Below, one piece after another: positions 12,426 to 24,800 of a DNA stretch of 64,000 nucleotides. This DNA is from Agrocybe praecox (lineage: Eukaryota > Basidiomycota > Agaricomycetes > Agaricales > Agrocybaceae). The notes under the pieces are model-generated. The model was not told where the DNA came from, did not search any database, and saw only the letters and a list, made by a program, of their open reading frames with translations. Positions within the stretch are counted from its first letter, which is position 1. The number at the start of each line of letters is the position of its first letter. Both the position numbers and the translations under genes were made by a program. The DNA lies in contig OZ024846.1 in the NCBI GenBank assembly GCA_964017145.1, forward strand, positions 1,426,001 to 1,490,000, in the 5' to 3' direction.

Positions 12426-13811
12426 AGAGAACGTGAATGTTTCCTGTTGCTTCTTATACAAATCATTTTACGCTTTTTAATAGCAGAAATCAAGCAGTCA
12501 TATATTCTCATCTTTTGCACTTGCTGGAACACATAAAGATCCTTCGGACCGTCACATACTGCACATATAGTCGTGTGATGATGCCATGATGCTGTTCATT
12601 GCGGCGTTGGAATACGCAGTCGTCGGTTACACAACTTGTCCGGGAGAAGGTAGCCCATCAGGTTGGTTTGAGAACGATGCATGTCTTCATGCCAACACAG
12701 ACAGAAACCTAAGATTTTTGATACTTCTATTCAGCTATTCCATCCACCGGGATATCTCAGCATTCTTTGAAGGTTCTAACACGACTGTCGTTAAAATCCC
12801 TAAACAGCTCCAAAATGACTCACGCATTCATCGCCACATCCTACTACTGATATATTACAGCAAGCATCTAATACTGTCCTTTGAGCAGGTAGAGTCACTC
12901 TAGCCAAGATCTTTTTGCGCACGAACTTGAGCTTCCTTCTGGTACCAAATCTTTTCAAGTCAACCACGGTTGAGAGTTACCCACTGACAGCTGGCAGTAA
13001 ATAGTCAAAACAACTCGGGATTTTCTGGACATTGCAATAAAGTCATAACGATACCTAACTTTGGATGCCTTCTGTATAGATAGAGTAGTTGACAATGACA
13101 AGTACAGCCATTGACCATGGGTTTGGCCTAAAGTACCACATACTATTAATTCCGCTCTTGCAGATATACAAAACTTGTTTGTGGCTGATAATAAACCCAA
13201 ATCTCTTCAAATTAAACTAGGTAGAGGGCTGTGCCCATTTTTAATTCGGGATAGTCTGGAAAAATTGGAAGAACTTCGAAGGTCACAAGGGCGCTTATTT
13301 CTCAATATCTATTTTCAGTTGCAACCACTTTGACACAGACTTGAACATCAGAGACCACAGCCATTGAGGCTATACAGGCCAGAAATATTGTACTGATATG
13401 GAACATTCATGATCTTCGCCCACGCCACATATGCAGATACTTGTCACCTTTTCTTCACTCCCCCACCATCAACCACACTCTTCTCCCTTGCCGGTCGGGA
13501 ATAACAACTCCGAATTCAACTTAGAAGGATTTCCAAGCGAGGGATGAAAATGACCCAGCCCGGTAATGCCCATCAAGATCGTACGGTTTTCGACTCACCA
13601 TAAGGATCTCTCAAGGCTCCTCTTGTTACCTCTTGGGGAAACCTTTTCTGATATGCAGTGTCTTCGTCAACTTTCAAGTCATCGTTCTCTCACGAGAATG
13701 TCTATAAATATACCACAAGAATATACACAAAAGGCCAACCAAGATGTAAATGCTCAAGATGCCAATACAAAAAAATTTCGCTCATAAAATAGCCGTTAGA
13801 TATGGAGAGGT
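12426..13811. other. Intergenic region between convergent genes
   Basis: 1.4 kb between the ABC transporter (+) and the 869-residue gene (-). I find no exon with convincing splice sites or similarity. Positions 13276-13302 repeat, inverted, the motif at 16-42, so a degraded dispersed element is likely present. Confidence 0.45.
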
Positions 13812-16582
13812 TTACGATAAATATCCGTCATCGTGGTCCTCGGTCGGCCGTCCATCGCCAAGTTCATCTTCTACACCATCTACGTAGCCTGCACCCATAA
13901 AGACAGGAACGCCTCCTGCGCCACCATGCGCCAAAAAACCTCGTTTTTTACTGTGCATGCCCACTCCAACATAAATTTCACCTTCTAGATCTCCATGATC
14001 ATCAGGAACAGATGATGAAACTGCTTCCCGAATTTCTTCGTCTAAAGTCAGACGCCGCTTTGTTGTTGTACGCGATTTGAATTTGTGCTTGGATCCATTA
14101 GTCTTACGACGGGATGAAGAAGATGGTGATGACGGGGGCTGCTCGTTATCCACATTGGTAGACTTTAGTAGCGCATCATTGGAGTATGGCCGATACTGAG
14201 GGCGTGGCGGAGAAAGTGACAGTGATAAAGGGTCTTCGTCGTCGTCATCATCATCGGACTTATCTTCTGCTTGAGCAGGGTAAGATGCGATAGGACGAGA
14301 GCTGCGAGGAGCGGGAGGACGACGGGGAGAGCTAGTAGGGAATGGAGAGGAAGGAAGTCGTTTGTCGAATATATTTTGTCGTGGACCGCGAGATTTGTCC
14401 TTGATAAACGTCGATTTGGTGATTTCTTTCCGGATGGGAAGGGTTAGACTTTGATCCCTTCCGGACATATCACCTTCATCATCGACGGGTATTCCGTTAC
14501 CACGGAATCGAAAGAAAGCTCTGGAAGGTCCCAAAGGCGGTGTTGGTGGTGGTTGATCATCTGGACTAACATCTTCATGTTCAAATTCGTTATCTGAAGA
14601 GAGTGAAGGTGTAGGCCCATCCGTGATCGAGGATGTTTGCCTCTCTTTGCCGGAGATCGTCAACCGAGTAGGCAGTGCAGGTATCGATACATCACGGGAG
14701 GTTGATGCAATCGCAGTATTCGTGGAGCCGTCGGGAGAGATGCTCATTCCATCTGTGGACGTAACTGAAGGTGGACCCGCAGGACGTTTGGCTGGACCAT
14801 CTAGAAATACCACGTCAATACGCAAACCCAATGTTCCGAAGGGTTCAACCTTACCAATGCCATGAAGGTACACACTATCAGTACGCTTACGCTTTCCCCC
14901 AGTAAGCGCCAAGACTGTCGATGGATAAGACATTGAGAAAGAATCTGTGCCAGCCGAACGCGGCCGCGGTACTGTGAAAGAGTTCTGTTGGCGAAGACGA
15001 GTAACGCTGGCAGCTGGAGTTGCAGCGGAAATACTGAAAGATTGTGAGTGTGGCGATCGTGGTCTATCAGATATCTTCCTCAGTCTGACCGTCTTCATCT
15101 CCGTAAGGAACGCAGCCATTTTATCAGGCGCGATACCAATGGTAGGCATTCCCGGTCTCTTCAAGGAAACTATAGGCTGCTCCACAGGTGTAGGAGCGTG
15201 GTTAAGAGACGCCCGAGCAGACGCAAAAAGGTTGTGAGGGTCAGATGTAGTAGAAAGAGATATCAGGTTTTTCTTGGGGAAAGAGAGTGGAGGGGGCGGA
15301 GGTGGAGGAGGCGGGGGCGGAGGAGGCAACAATCGACCTTCTGCAGATGTAATTGACCTTCGCTTCAGCTGGTGGAAAGGGTAATAACATAAGTATTTAC
15401 AACGCGGTAACAAGCTAGTTACTAACCTCTTCCTTCAATCTATTGATTTCTTCCTCCAGCAATCGAATTCTGGCCTTATCCTTCTCGCGTTCTTCATCCC
15501 GTTGTCTTTGCGTCATAGAGTCAATGTCGTAAGTAACATCTCCAGGATGATTCTTGTGGTATTCTTCTCGTGCGGCAGTGAGCTCTTGTTCTTTCCCTGC
15601 TACTCGAAGGAGGCCCGACCTATCCGGGTCGTTGATCGATACAGGCTCAACAGCACGGGCCTTTCCCTTCTCCTCCTTAGTATATCTAGGAGATGTTTCT
15701 GAGGAGGTGTCCTCCGTGTCATTACGCTTCCTTTTACGGATAGAGTAAGGAGAGAGCTGAGGACTGGGTAACAGGATTGATGGACCAGCGTCTTCTTCGC
15801 CTATGTGGAACTTGTCAACAACAGCCTTGACGGAAGATGGAGACCTCGAAGTTTGAGACGTTTTGATATGGGAAGGGGGATCTTCAGGATTTTTGCGCGT
15901 TTTAGTCTTTTGCGGAGTGGTAGCGCGGTGGGCAGGACTGGGCGAACGGGGCTTCTTGGACGAAAATCGAACGCGTTGTTCACGCTGCTTGTTCGCCATT
16001 GTACTCGATGGATCCATGGAGGGTGAGCGAGGAAACAACGACCCTGGCATCGTTATAGAATGTTGGCGTTTTAAGGCTCGAGGAAGAGGTGCTGGAGAGG
16101 GAGAATGAGATAATTTGCTAGAATCGCTAAGAGAATCTCGTATGAAGTCAGATACATAATCGAGTAAAGCGTTCATAAAGACTCACCTGGATCGTCTTCC
16201 TCCTCCGAGACCTCTTTTACCTCTGCAACTTTCCGCGACCGCGTTCTAGAGGCATGGTGATCCTCCTTAGTTGTTCGTTTCTTCACAGGACGCGTTCGAG
16301 GGGGAAAGTCTCTGTCCCAACCTTCGTAGAGAACCTCTTCATTCGATTCAAAGTCATTTTCGTCGGCATCATCCTCTGATAACACACGAGATGTAGATGG
16401 TCCCTGCAAAGCGCGTCAATTAAACAACATCACAAATATGTAACACCGAGCATTACTGGTGAAGCGGCAGATCCGGTGGCATTGGCGACAAAAGAATCGT
16501 ATTCTCTTGAAACAAAGTTGAGTACATTAGAGAGGAGACCTCCAGCACTTGATGAGGTTTGGGTAGCCCGTTTGCGCACCAT
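13812..16582 (-). CDS. Large disordered protein with poly-Pro run and acidic/basic patches
   Basis: Model: exons 16457-16582, 16187-16403, 15427-16136 and 13812-15368, 869 residues. I do not recognise a family domain. The N-terminus (MVRKRATQTSSSAGG) is followed by an acidic stretch, then basic Ser/Pro-rich regions with nuclear-localisation-like clusters (KKPRSPSPAHR, KRKRND). A predicted coiled coil rich in Glu, Arg and Gln comes next (about residues 310-350), then a run of twelve prolines, more low-complexity sequence, an Asp run and a basic KKRRL-like patch before a short ordered-looking C-terminus. The overall look is of a nuclear scaffold or regulator, but that is inference. The intron 16137-16186 has a good GTGAGT donor but a rare GAG acceptor; it is the only phase-compatible solution I found. 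The 5' end lies 166 bases from the divergent MMTAG2 gene. Confidence 0.75.
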
Positions 16583-16748
16583 GGCCCAGCGGTAATGTAA
16601 ATATAAGGAAAAGAGGTGTCACATGCTGCGTGACCCTCGTTTGACCAGACCACCTCGGCATAGCAAGCACAAATAAAACAATTCTTAAGAGTACTCAATA
16701 TACTCAAAGTATACTTGTACTTGTAACTTCATCTTAAGTTATATCATA
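16583..16748. promoter_or_regulatory. Shared divergent promoter region
   Basis: Only 166 bases separate the start codons of the 869-residue gene (-) and the MMTAG2-domain gene (+). Both 5' untranslated regions and both core promoters must fit here, so co-regulation is plausible. I see no clear TATA box. Confidence 0.5.
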
Positions 16749-17590
16749 ATGTTCGAACCTGTTCGCGGTGGAACTCGAGGAGGGCAAGCTGAATTCAAAT
16801 GGTCGGACGTCTCAGCAGATAAAGATCGAGAGGTACGTATCCTCTGCACTCGTCACTTTGACGTCAATCAATAAATAACATAAATTCATGTTTAGAACTA
16901 CCTTGGTCACAGTATCAATGCCCCAACAGGACGTTGGCAGAAAAACAAGGATATTCACTGGTATAACCGCGACAATGAAGATACAGACGAGGCAGCCAAG
17001 GCTGAAGCGAGGGCAGAGGAAATTCGAAAGATTAAAGAAATGGAAGCAGACGCTTTAGCAGTCGCATTGTATGTTGAGAAAGAGTCCCATTATTTTGACA
17101 TGCTCACTGACTGTACAACAGAGGCTTCGAACCTTCAGCTAAGACATCAGGGTCCAACTCTATCCCAGTGCCAGTTGCTTCAACGTCAAATGCCTCAGCA
17201 GCAGCACAGAGCATGTTGGAAGACGCAGAAAAGCAGGAGCGGAAACGGAGAAAGGTGGAAAGGAAAGCCGAGAAGAGGGCAAAGAAAGAATTGAAGAAAT
17301 TGAGCCGGACTGGTGCACACGGTGTTCATGAACTTATCGAACAACCACGTAGGCACCCTTCACGCTCTCGTTCCCCTAGGTTTCGCTCGAAGGAACGAAA
17401 AGCGCCTAATGAACGGAGACCTCGCAGTCGGAGTAGGAGTAGGACACCTCCGTACGAACGACGCACTTCAGATACAACAAGGTACAAAAAAGAAGACTAC
17501 GACGCAGAGGAGAGGGAACGAGAAAGGGAAAGGGATCGCAGACGGTGGAATGCAAGCAACCGCGACCAGACCCAGAGTTCCAGAAGGTAG
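16749..17590 (+). CDS. MMTAG2-domain (kinase-phosphorylated) nuclear protein
   Basis: Model: exons 16749-16832, 16896-17068 and 17122-17590, 241 residues. The first 60 residues match the MMTAG2 domain: PVRGGTRGGQAEFKW, then ENYLGHSINAPTGRWQK and a WYNRD segment. The central part is charged and helical with an Ala/Ser linker. The C-terminal third is Arg/Ser-rich (RSRSRSRTPP) and then an Arg/Glu/Asp tail, typical of splicing-associated proteins. The human relative, multiple-myeloma tumour-associated protein 2, is a poorly characterised phosphoprotein of the nucleus. The start ATG is the first in frame and sits directly before the domain. The 3' end faces OLA1, with 130 bases between the stop codons. 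Confidence 0.88.
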
Positions 17591-17720
17591 TAATTGGTGT
17601 TAGTTATGTACTTTTAACTTGTGTAGATTCAAGGAACAAAATCAATTATATGAACTCAAGGCTTGCTGTACTGTAAATAAGTTTATTGTTGCTATTTTAT
17701 CATTATACCGAAGTACACAA

Positions 17721-19402
17721 TTAGCCTCCTGCTTTCCAGTATGCGATGTCACCATCTACCACTAAAATAAGGCAATGAAATTCGCAAACTCAAATTAAAG
17801 AGGCAAAAACAAGAACTTACTTTCATATGGCTTTCCTTGTTGCCTAAGCTTTCCAGCGGCCTTGACAGAAGCTTCACTGCCATACTCCTTGAGATCATCG
17901 TAGGACATGATTTCACCACAGACGAATTTGTTCTCGAAATCGGAGCTGAGGAGCACATTAAATAGGATGTAAAGGGATTTGGGAAAGTGATACTCACTGA
18001 ATAACACCAGCGGCTTGGGGCGCCTTGGTTCCTTTGCGGATGGTCCAGGCGCGCACCTCGTCAGGTCCGCAAGTGAAGTAACGAATGAGCTATAGTTGCA
18101 TAACTTTCAACCAAAATCGGGTAAAAAATCACTGAAATTCACTTACATCAAGACTTGAGTATCCAGCTTGAGTAATTTTAGGAAGAGCGCCAGTAGCACC
18201 AATTTTAGTTTCTTCTTCCTTCTTTTCCTCAGGACTCAATTGGGCAAGACGTTCCTCAAGTGCAACCGAGAATGGGATGAGAGGGTCGCCAGGGTTGTGC
18301 TCATCGATCCAGCCTTTGATCTTGGGCAGCCTGGAAGACAAAGATGAGAGATGAGATACGGCAGAATTGAGCAGGTGAATGGTTACCATTTGTTCTTCTT
18401 GCGAATATAATCCTTTTCACTCAAGTTAACGAGATATGTGACAGGTTTAGCAGTGAGGAGTTGTAGGCCGTTGACGACATCAATCTGTTGGGATTACAGG
18501 TTGGTTATGAATGATGGCAGAAGTCGGAACTACACGAACCTCTTTGTTATTCCATTCAGCTTTCCTGACATCCTTTTCATCGACGGTGAGAACCTTGAGA
18601 ACTTTCTCAACAACGGCCTTCATGAATGATATAGGATTAGTATCTGTTCGGAGAAATGAAAAGACGGACGTACGATTTCCTCCTTCTTAGCTTTATCAGC
18701 CAAGCTGTTGCTTCCAAGACTGCGACCAGACTTCTTCAAGTTGTCAAGGGATTTCTCAACCCATTCAATATCTTTTAGTCGAAGTTCCGTTTGAATGATC
18801 TCCATATCTCGCAGAGGGTTCACGTCACCCTCGACGTGGATAACCTCAGCGTCATCAAAGGCTCGGACAACCTGGAAGATACCGTCGACTGCACGAACAT
18901 GAGAAAGGAAAGCGTTTCCTAGACCTGCGCCAGTAGAAGCGCCCTACAGAAAGTTAAATAGCGAACGGGTCAGGCTTGCTGGCGCGCTTACAGCTGTCAA
19001 ACCGGCAATATCGATGCAAGTAAGGAAAGCAGGGACACGAGATGCTGGCTTGTAGGTTTCGCAGAGCCATTCGAAACGAGCATCGGGGACGGGAATACGA
19101 GCTTCTTCCGGATTTATAGTAGCATAAGGGAAGTTGGCGGCCTTTCCGAGATCTAATATGCGTGAAGCGCCCAATTCAGCGAGTGCAGTCGGAAGAGGAA
19201 TATTGGATGCGCACCTGTCTCGGACAGGACATTGAAGAAAGAAGACTTTCCGACATTGGGCAAACCTAAAGAACGATTATTTATTAGGCCTTGGCCGATG
19301 CGTGAATTATTAGAACAAACCTACGATGCCGATCTTCAAGTTGTTGCTGGGACGACCAAGTAGGGCTTTCTTTTCAGCGGCTGCTGCTTTTTTTGGAGGC
19401 AT
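17721..19402 (-). CDS. OLA1: Obg-like ATPase Ola1 (YchF family)
   Basis: Ten exons (19321-19402, 19215-19265, 18992-19152, 18674-18943, 18540-18617, 18387-18484, 18147-18330, 17998-18089, 17821-17945, 17721-17761) give 393 residues, essentially the same size as yeast Ola1. The N-terminus is MPPKK. The P-loop is GLPNVGKSS, interrupted by an intron, and the switch region reads [18 protein letters not shown] coiled-coil insertion follows, then the TGS domain ([14 protein letters not shown]) and the conserved end [11 protein letters not shown]. YchF/Ola1 proteins hydrolyse ATP in preference to GTP because of an altered G4 motif; here that segment reads NLSEKDY, as in the family. They associate with ribosomes and affect stress responses. 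An inverted-repeat element begins 133 bases upstream of the start codon, so the promoter is squeezed or partly element-derived. Confidence 0.95.
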
Positions 19403-19798
19403 TTTCTTCTTCGCAGCACAAGATGCTGTAGTTGAGAAAGAAGAGGAGAGCCTGATAAAGATGGGATATCGATGATAAAGCCCAATCATCGAAAATCTAA
19501 AAAGCAAGGAAGGGGTAAACACTCACAAACACAATCACTGCGTTTCGGGCCAAATTTCCTTTGGCCGGATATGCCGGATATCTGAGTTTGCGCGTATTTC
19601 CTTCTCAATGCCATCGAATCCCATGGTTGTTTTGCGACCGTCATGTCATATTTCTCAAGGCCGGAAACTAGGTCTAAGCTCATTACAACTTCAGTAGTTT
19701 TGGTGGGATACCAGGCTTATCCTTAATTTCCCTCGAAATCTTCTATCATCTTTCCACCCCGAAGATATATCTGAAATCTCACATTTCCGAGCACAAGA

Positions 19799-20337
19799 AT
19801 GCCTGGCAAAGCCAAGTTGGCCGTCAATCTCACATTTCCCAACTGTAGGTTTATTATTATTTATTACTTCAATTTTCTGTCTTGATAAACAGAACAGAGA
19901 TTCAACCTGTCCTCTCCGCACCGAAGGAGCTGGAATCCCAGCCTCTCCATGTAAGTCTTCACATCTTGTAGGTACACTTGTCCCATCTGACTTCTAAAAG
20001 GTTCCAATTCCAGTGGAAAGACGTCCGCGACGGGAAGTAGAGGCCCGCACACGGTCTCGCGCACCATTAGGCTACCCTCTCCCAGTTGACTTGTGGATCG
20101 AGCGCGCCATCGAGGACCCGGCAACCCGTCAGTACCACAACACATCTGTCAGCGCGTCTACGAATATGATACGCTACTTGTTGCTGCACGATCAAGTTGA
20201 GTGTGTATTGAAGATAAGAAAGAAAGAGGTACGAGTATTTTCAGATACAAAATTTCCAATTTATGACTATTATGTAGGGCTCAGCCGACGGCCCATTCCA
20301 AGGCCCTTCATCACACTTCACGTTAATTTGCCACTAA
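19799..20337 (+). CDS. Hypothetical spliced gene inside inverted-repeat element
   Basis: Model: exons 19799-19815, 19893-19950, 20001-20228 and 20278-20337, 120 residues. I do not recognise the protein. It runs from MPGKAKTEIQPV through a basic segment (VERRPRREVEARTRSR) and a moderately hydrophobic middle to an end with GSADGPFQGPSS. The introns 19951-20000 (GTAAGT..AAG) and 20229-20277 (GTACGA..TAG) look real and keep the frame open. The first intron, with a GTTGGC donor, is the weak point. The gene may be cargo captured between the flanking inverted repeats, or the remains of a resident gene. Confidence 0.4.
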
Positions 20338-20357
20338 TTTTTGGATTCTTGCTCTCT

Positions 20358-20558
20358 CTATGGAAGAGCCCAACTATCATAAAGGGGTGTGGAAGGATGA
20401 GGACTAGGATAGGGTGCGGTTATGCTTGGAGTCATTGCTACTGGGCTATATCCAACCGAATTCTCGTTTTGAACAGAGTCGACAGCAGCACTATTTGGAA
20501 AGGACATTCCGTAGTTATTAATGTTTTCCCAGAATCTCCCAATGTTATTGGGCATCAT
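20358..20558 (-). CDS. Possible small Pro/Ser-rich ORF
   Basis: An open frame of 66 codons with ATG start and a composition more protein-like than random (ending SPHPSTPLYDSWALP). No homologous family comes to mind. It lies inside the inverted-repeat element, tail to tail with the 120-residue gene. It could be a terminal exon or chance. Confidence 0.2.
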   Translation of the reverse strand: MMPNNIGRFWENINNYGMSFPNSAAVDSVQNENSVGYSPVAMTPSITAPYPSPHPSTPLYDSWALP

Positions 20559-21053
20559 CTTTTCTCATATAGGCAGTAGGGTAATGGCAATAGTAGTGTT
20601 TTGAATGAAGGCGCCAAAATTTCCCAAAATTTTGGGTATAAAACGACGATCATCTGTAGTGGGCTTAATTACATAAGCTCAAAATATCTTTAATCCACGT
20701 AAATTTTTCAAGGCATATCCTTGAGTTTCCTGGAATATTCTCGTTTATACCGCCCTTGTAAATGTTCACAACTTGAGATGAACTTCAACGGTCAATTCAG
20801 GATATCCCAGCTTGATGTATATCCTATTCAAGGATTAGCTATATAAACTCTGACAGGATAACGTCGGCAATCGTGTAAATCCGGCCCAAAGATTGGTGAG
20901 TAATTGAGGAAAATCCCGTGGGGGTATTTGCCCTGAAATATTTTATTTCCCGGCATATCCGGCCAAAGGAAATTTGGCCCAAAACGCAGTGAATTCCAGT
21001 CAATGATCCGTCACGTGGAAGCGCGTACTTACTGCTGCGCTCCTCCTGCCACC

Positions 21054-21643
21054 ATGATGTTGTTCTGTCGTCTCTTATCCGTTTTGGCTGTAGGCTTTGT
21101 TTCCCTGGTCTCCGCACAAACTACTACGTTTACCGATGGGTAGGGCTCATCTCCTATCTTGTCAATTTTTTGTTCATCTTTGTTTTAGATCAGGAAACAC
21201 AATTGTGGGGGTTATAACTGCTAATGCTCAGGGAGTCTCAACCACACAAATACTGTATGTTTTTTCAATTTTATAATAAGTTCCGATACTTATGGCCTAA
21301 TAGACAAACCCTTGCCCCGGCCCAGCCCACAACCACTGACCAAGGGGGGATAGGCGCAGGTCCTGTTGGACAGCCTGCTGCAACAACAGCATCCGCAGGC
21401 GCCCCCACCCCTTACACTTACACTACCGTTATTAATGGTGTAACAAGCGTACTTGAAGACATTTTCACGCCCACAAGTCCAGCTACCGTCTCTACATCCA
21501 TTCCCGCAACTGGGACTATACTGGATTTCGATACCTGGTCAAGCCTTTATGGGCCTCCTGCGCCAAAATCAGAGGCCAGCTCTATACCCATCCCATTATC
21601 CACGCTATTCTTTACGATGCTCATGACAACACTTCTCCTATGA
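21054..21643 (+). CDS. Small GPI-anchored-type cell-surface protein
   Basis: Model: exons 21054-21139, 21189-21254 and 21304-21643, 163 residues. Signal peptide (MMLFCRLLSVLAVGFVSLVSAQ), then TTTFTDGSGNTIVGVIT, a Thr/Ala/Pro-rich stretch, a TYTTVINGVTSV segment and GTILDFDTWSSLYG. It ends in a hydrophobic C-terminal tail (STLFFTMLMTTLLL) expected of a GPI-attachment signal. This arrangement is a common agaricomycete family of secreted surface proteins of unknown role. Both introns have clean donors (GTAGGG, GTATGT) and TAG acceptors. The second ATG follows the first directly, so either could be used. Confidence 0.82.
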
Positions 21644-21802
21644 TTTCCTAACGATATCAGACGAATGTATTAGATAGCACGGACATTCTAATGACGATTG
21701 TAGCCATTGTGCCTGTATGTGTACATCATTAGATTGCGTAATCAAAACGAGAGCCAAATTAGGAGTTAGTTAGACCAATCGGTCGCAACTCTTGAGCACA
21801 CC

Positions 21803-24800
21803 ATGTCCGTCGAGCCGCCCAATGAGTTCATCGCCCTCGTATTCCTCGTAGAATCGTCTCTTTCTGTTGCCCAGGAATGGCGCAAACTTCTGGCAGAATA
21901 CGCTGCTGTTCTCATTAAACGTATCAATGAGTGCCACCCAGGGCACAAGGTTAGCACTACTGCACTTCCCTACAACTTCTGGACTTACATGTTGTCATAG
22001 ACATTAGCAGGTTTTGTATCGTATGGAGCTGCAGACAGTATAGAATCTCCTATTCTAAAAAAGCGCTACTTCACGGATATGAACACATTTACGAAGGAAT
22101 TACAAGATCTCTCCAAGCTAGGACTCGGAACAACGAATACCGGTGAAAGTAGAGGAATGGCTGCCCTCGATGGCTTTGTGGCAACTCTTGAGGTACGATA
22201 CGAACTTGGTCCTGTATAAACAAGATGACCGAGCTCATTCTGCGCGCATAAAGTTGTTTGATGCCTTGCAGAATATCTATTCACAACAAAAAGAAAACGC
22301 TGCTATAAGGCCTAGCATTTGTCACATCATACACATTGCAGCATGCTCTCCGGATGCGTCCAAACACCCGTCATGGAATGACTCCGTGGCTTTCGATGAT
22401 ATTGATTGGGACTCCTTGTCTTCGGAAATGAAGAAAGTGAGCTTCCTCCCTCGTCCAGCCATTCTTGAATTTTCCGTTTATGTTTACATTAGAGGAATAT
22501 CCAACTCAATTCCATCAACCTCCAACCAAACTTATCACATTTCTCAGAACTCCATGCTGCTGTGAGTCTTTGCCATAGTCGCCACCGTCTTGTTTCAACA
22601 AATTAATTTCTGTTTTAGGTTGTCAATAGTGCCTCAACACCGTGGTTCAATGTTTCTTCCTCTCATAATATACTTCTAGCCTCCTATGGAACACCTCCGC
22701 AACAACAAACGAAAGGTATGAGTTTATACTTCCTCGTCATTATTTTCTCTCACCCGATTTCTCCAGTCAGTGCAAAACGCCAAAACGACACAACCATCGA
22801 ACGTGCCGTGGACAACAAAAGGCCACGCCTACAGAACGCTGTGGAACCTCCAAAGACTATTCCAAAAGCTGCCACACCAACACAAACACAGGCGATAACA
22901 CCTACTCCTCCCCCTCCTCAAAGTCAGCCTCAACCTCAAAGTCAACCGCCGCCGGCGCCAGTACACGCACCGGCACCCACACAAGCTCAAGTACCACGAC
23001 CAATGCAACCTATCACCGCGCAGCCCGCACCTCCTGCACCAGCCGTTGGTGCGCCTGCACCACAAATACCTCTTCTTGGACCCAGCCAACAACAACAACT
23101 TGTCCAGCATTACCGTATGAATGTTGATGCACTGCAGAAATTCGAAGCTGCTATGAGTAAGGCCAAAGCGGAGGGCGACACTGCTGCCTATGAAGCTATA
23201 AAGGCGGAATACAATAAGAAAAAGGAACACCAAAGTAAAGTCATGCTCGTGCTCAATCGCTCAGCACAGACCGCCCGACAACAACAACAAGTGCAAGCGC
23301 AGGCAAAGGCCGCCCAAGCACAGGCTCAAGTGCAAGCACAAACTCAGGCTCAATCACAGGCTCAGGCTCAGGCTCAAGCACAGGCTCAGGCACAGGCTCA
23401 AGCACAAGCACAAGCAGCACAAGCACAGGCGCATTCCAATGCTCAGCAAGCTTTAGGTATACATATTTTTCCTTTCCCTCTTGATGAAAACTTACGATTG
23501 CGTCTGCCAGCCTCCCAAAGGAATTCACCACCTAATTTGAACAATTCTAACATTAGTAGCGGTGGGTTTCCTGCTGCCGCCCCGAATTTCCAAATGCCAC
23601 CCGAAGCCAGCACTTCGCAAATGTCGCACTCGAGATCGCTCAGCGAGGCGACGGGTCAGGAGAATACCGTGGCCAGTATACCTTTGCTCGGTGGATCGGT
23701 TTCAAATGGACCATCTAACATCAATGCTCAAATCCAAATGCAAAAACTTGTGGAACAGAAAATGCGGAGCAATCAAGCAGCCGCAGGAGGCGGAGTAGGA
23801 ACTAATCCTATGAATCCTAGCATAGCTCCCCGTCCTGATGGCCCTTCGAATCGTTTCAATGGGATTGGTCCGAACGCTCTCATGTCTAACCAGCCACAGG
23901 GGCAGCCAAATCAACAGCAGCAGCAGCAACAAAAGATTCCCGTAGTATGGAATGGTGCCCTCCAGTGGAGCGGTGTGAGCGTCAATGGGATCAAGAAGGA
24001 TGTACGCACTTTTGTTACTGCGAGTACACCGAATGTTCAGGAGAGGTAAGTTTGCTTTTGGAGATATTTATTTGACTGGACATATGGATTGACGACCGTC
24101 CTTCTTTTCTCCTCTCTTCAGTCGTGCACATACGTGGCCAACGACGCTTATACTAACGCCTACCAAAGAGCCGAGTGTCAGGCCGGCTGAGATGGCCAGC
24201 TGGATGCAGACCCATAAACCAGTTATATGCACGTTCCAGCCTGCACCTACCGCTTCTGATCAGAAAATGAACAAATCGAATTACGACTCTCTGGTTTTCA
24301 TGTTGGATAATAAGAAAATTGTACGTATTCGTTGAGTTTCATGTTTTGGATTACGCTTTTAAAACCAAAGGAACTATAGATGGCAACAGCTGCATGGGTG
24401 AATGCATCAGGTGGTCAGACTCAAAATGTTTTGGTATTCCCTACTGCTAGGGCGGGGATAGTGGGCGCTTTTTTCCCTGTGACAGGTATACCGGAAATTC
24501 CAAGATCAATTGCTGCTCCTACTATGCCGCCTTTCCCTTTGCCGCCTGCCCTTGCGGCACAATTGCAACTCATGCCACAGGAACAACGGGAACGTACTAT
24601 GCGACAAATTATCATGACACACCAGATGCGGCTACGGGAGCAACAACACAAACAGCAACAACAACATGCTGCATTGCAGCAGCAAGCGCAGCACTTACAA
24701 CCGTCACAGGCGCAGATAATGTCGCATGTCCAGAATAGCATGGCGGGCTTCCCGCAGAACATGCATGTTCCTCAAGGAGTGCCTAATCACGTCAATATGA

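Larger units (their letters stand above)
19535..20992. mobile_element. Terminal-inverted-repeat element with cargo gene
   Basis: Positions 19535-19577 and 20950-20992 are inverted copies of one 43-base sequence, starting TCACTGCGTTT, with a single difference (CG versus CA). They bracket 1,458 bases. I could not see a clear target-site duplication. There is no transposase, so it would be non-autonomous. Inside lie a candidate spliced 120-residue gene on the plus strand and a 66-residue frame on the minus strand. Short internal duplications (AATCTCACATTTCC at about 19776 and 19827) add to the repeat character. The alternative is two independent insertions of one short element. Confidence 0.6.

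Noticed and set aside
20609..20640. AAAATTTCCCAAAATTTTGGG palindrome-like stretch
   Set aside because: Short AT-rich hairpin without partner motifs; most likely part of the surrounding element and not a separate signal.
23253..23531. Minus-strand Glu/Pro/Val/Leu-rich frame opposite MED25
   Set aside because: Shadow of the CAG/GCA-type repeat coding Gln-Ala in MED25.
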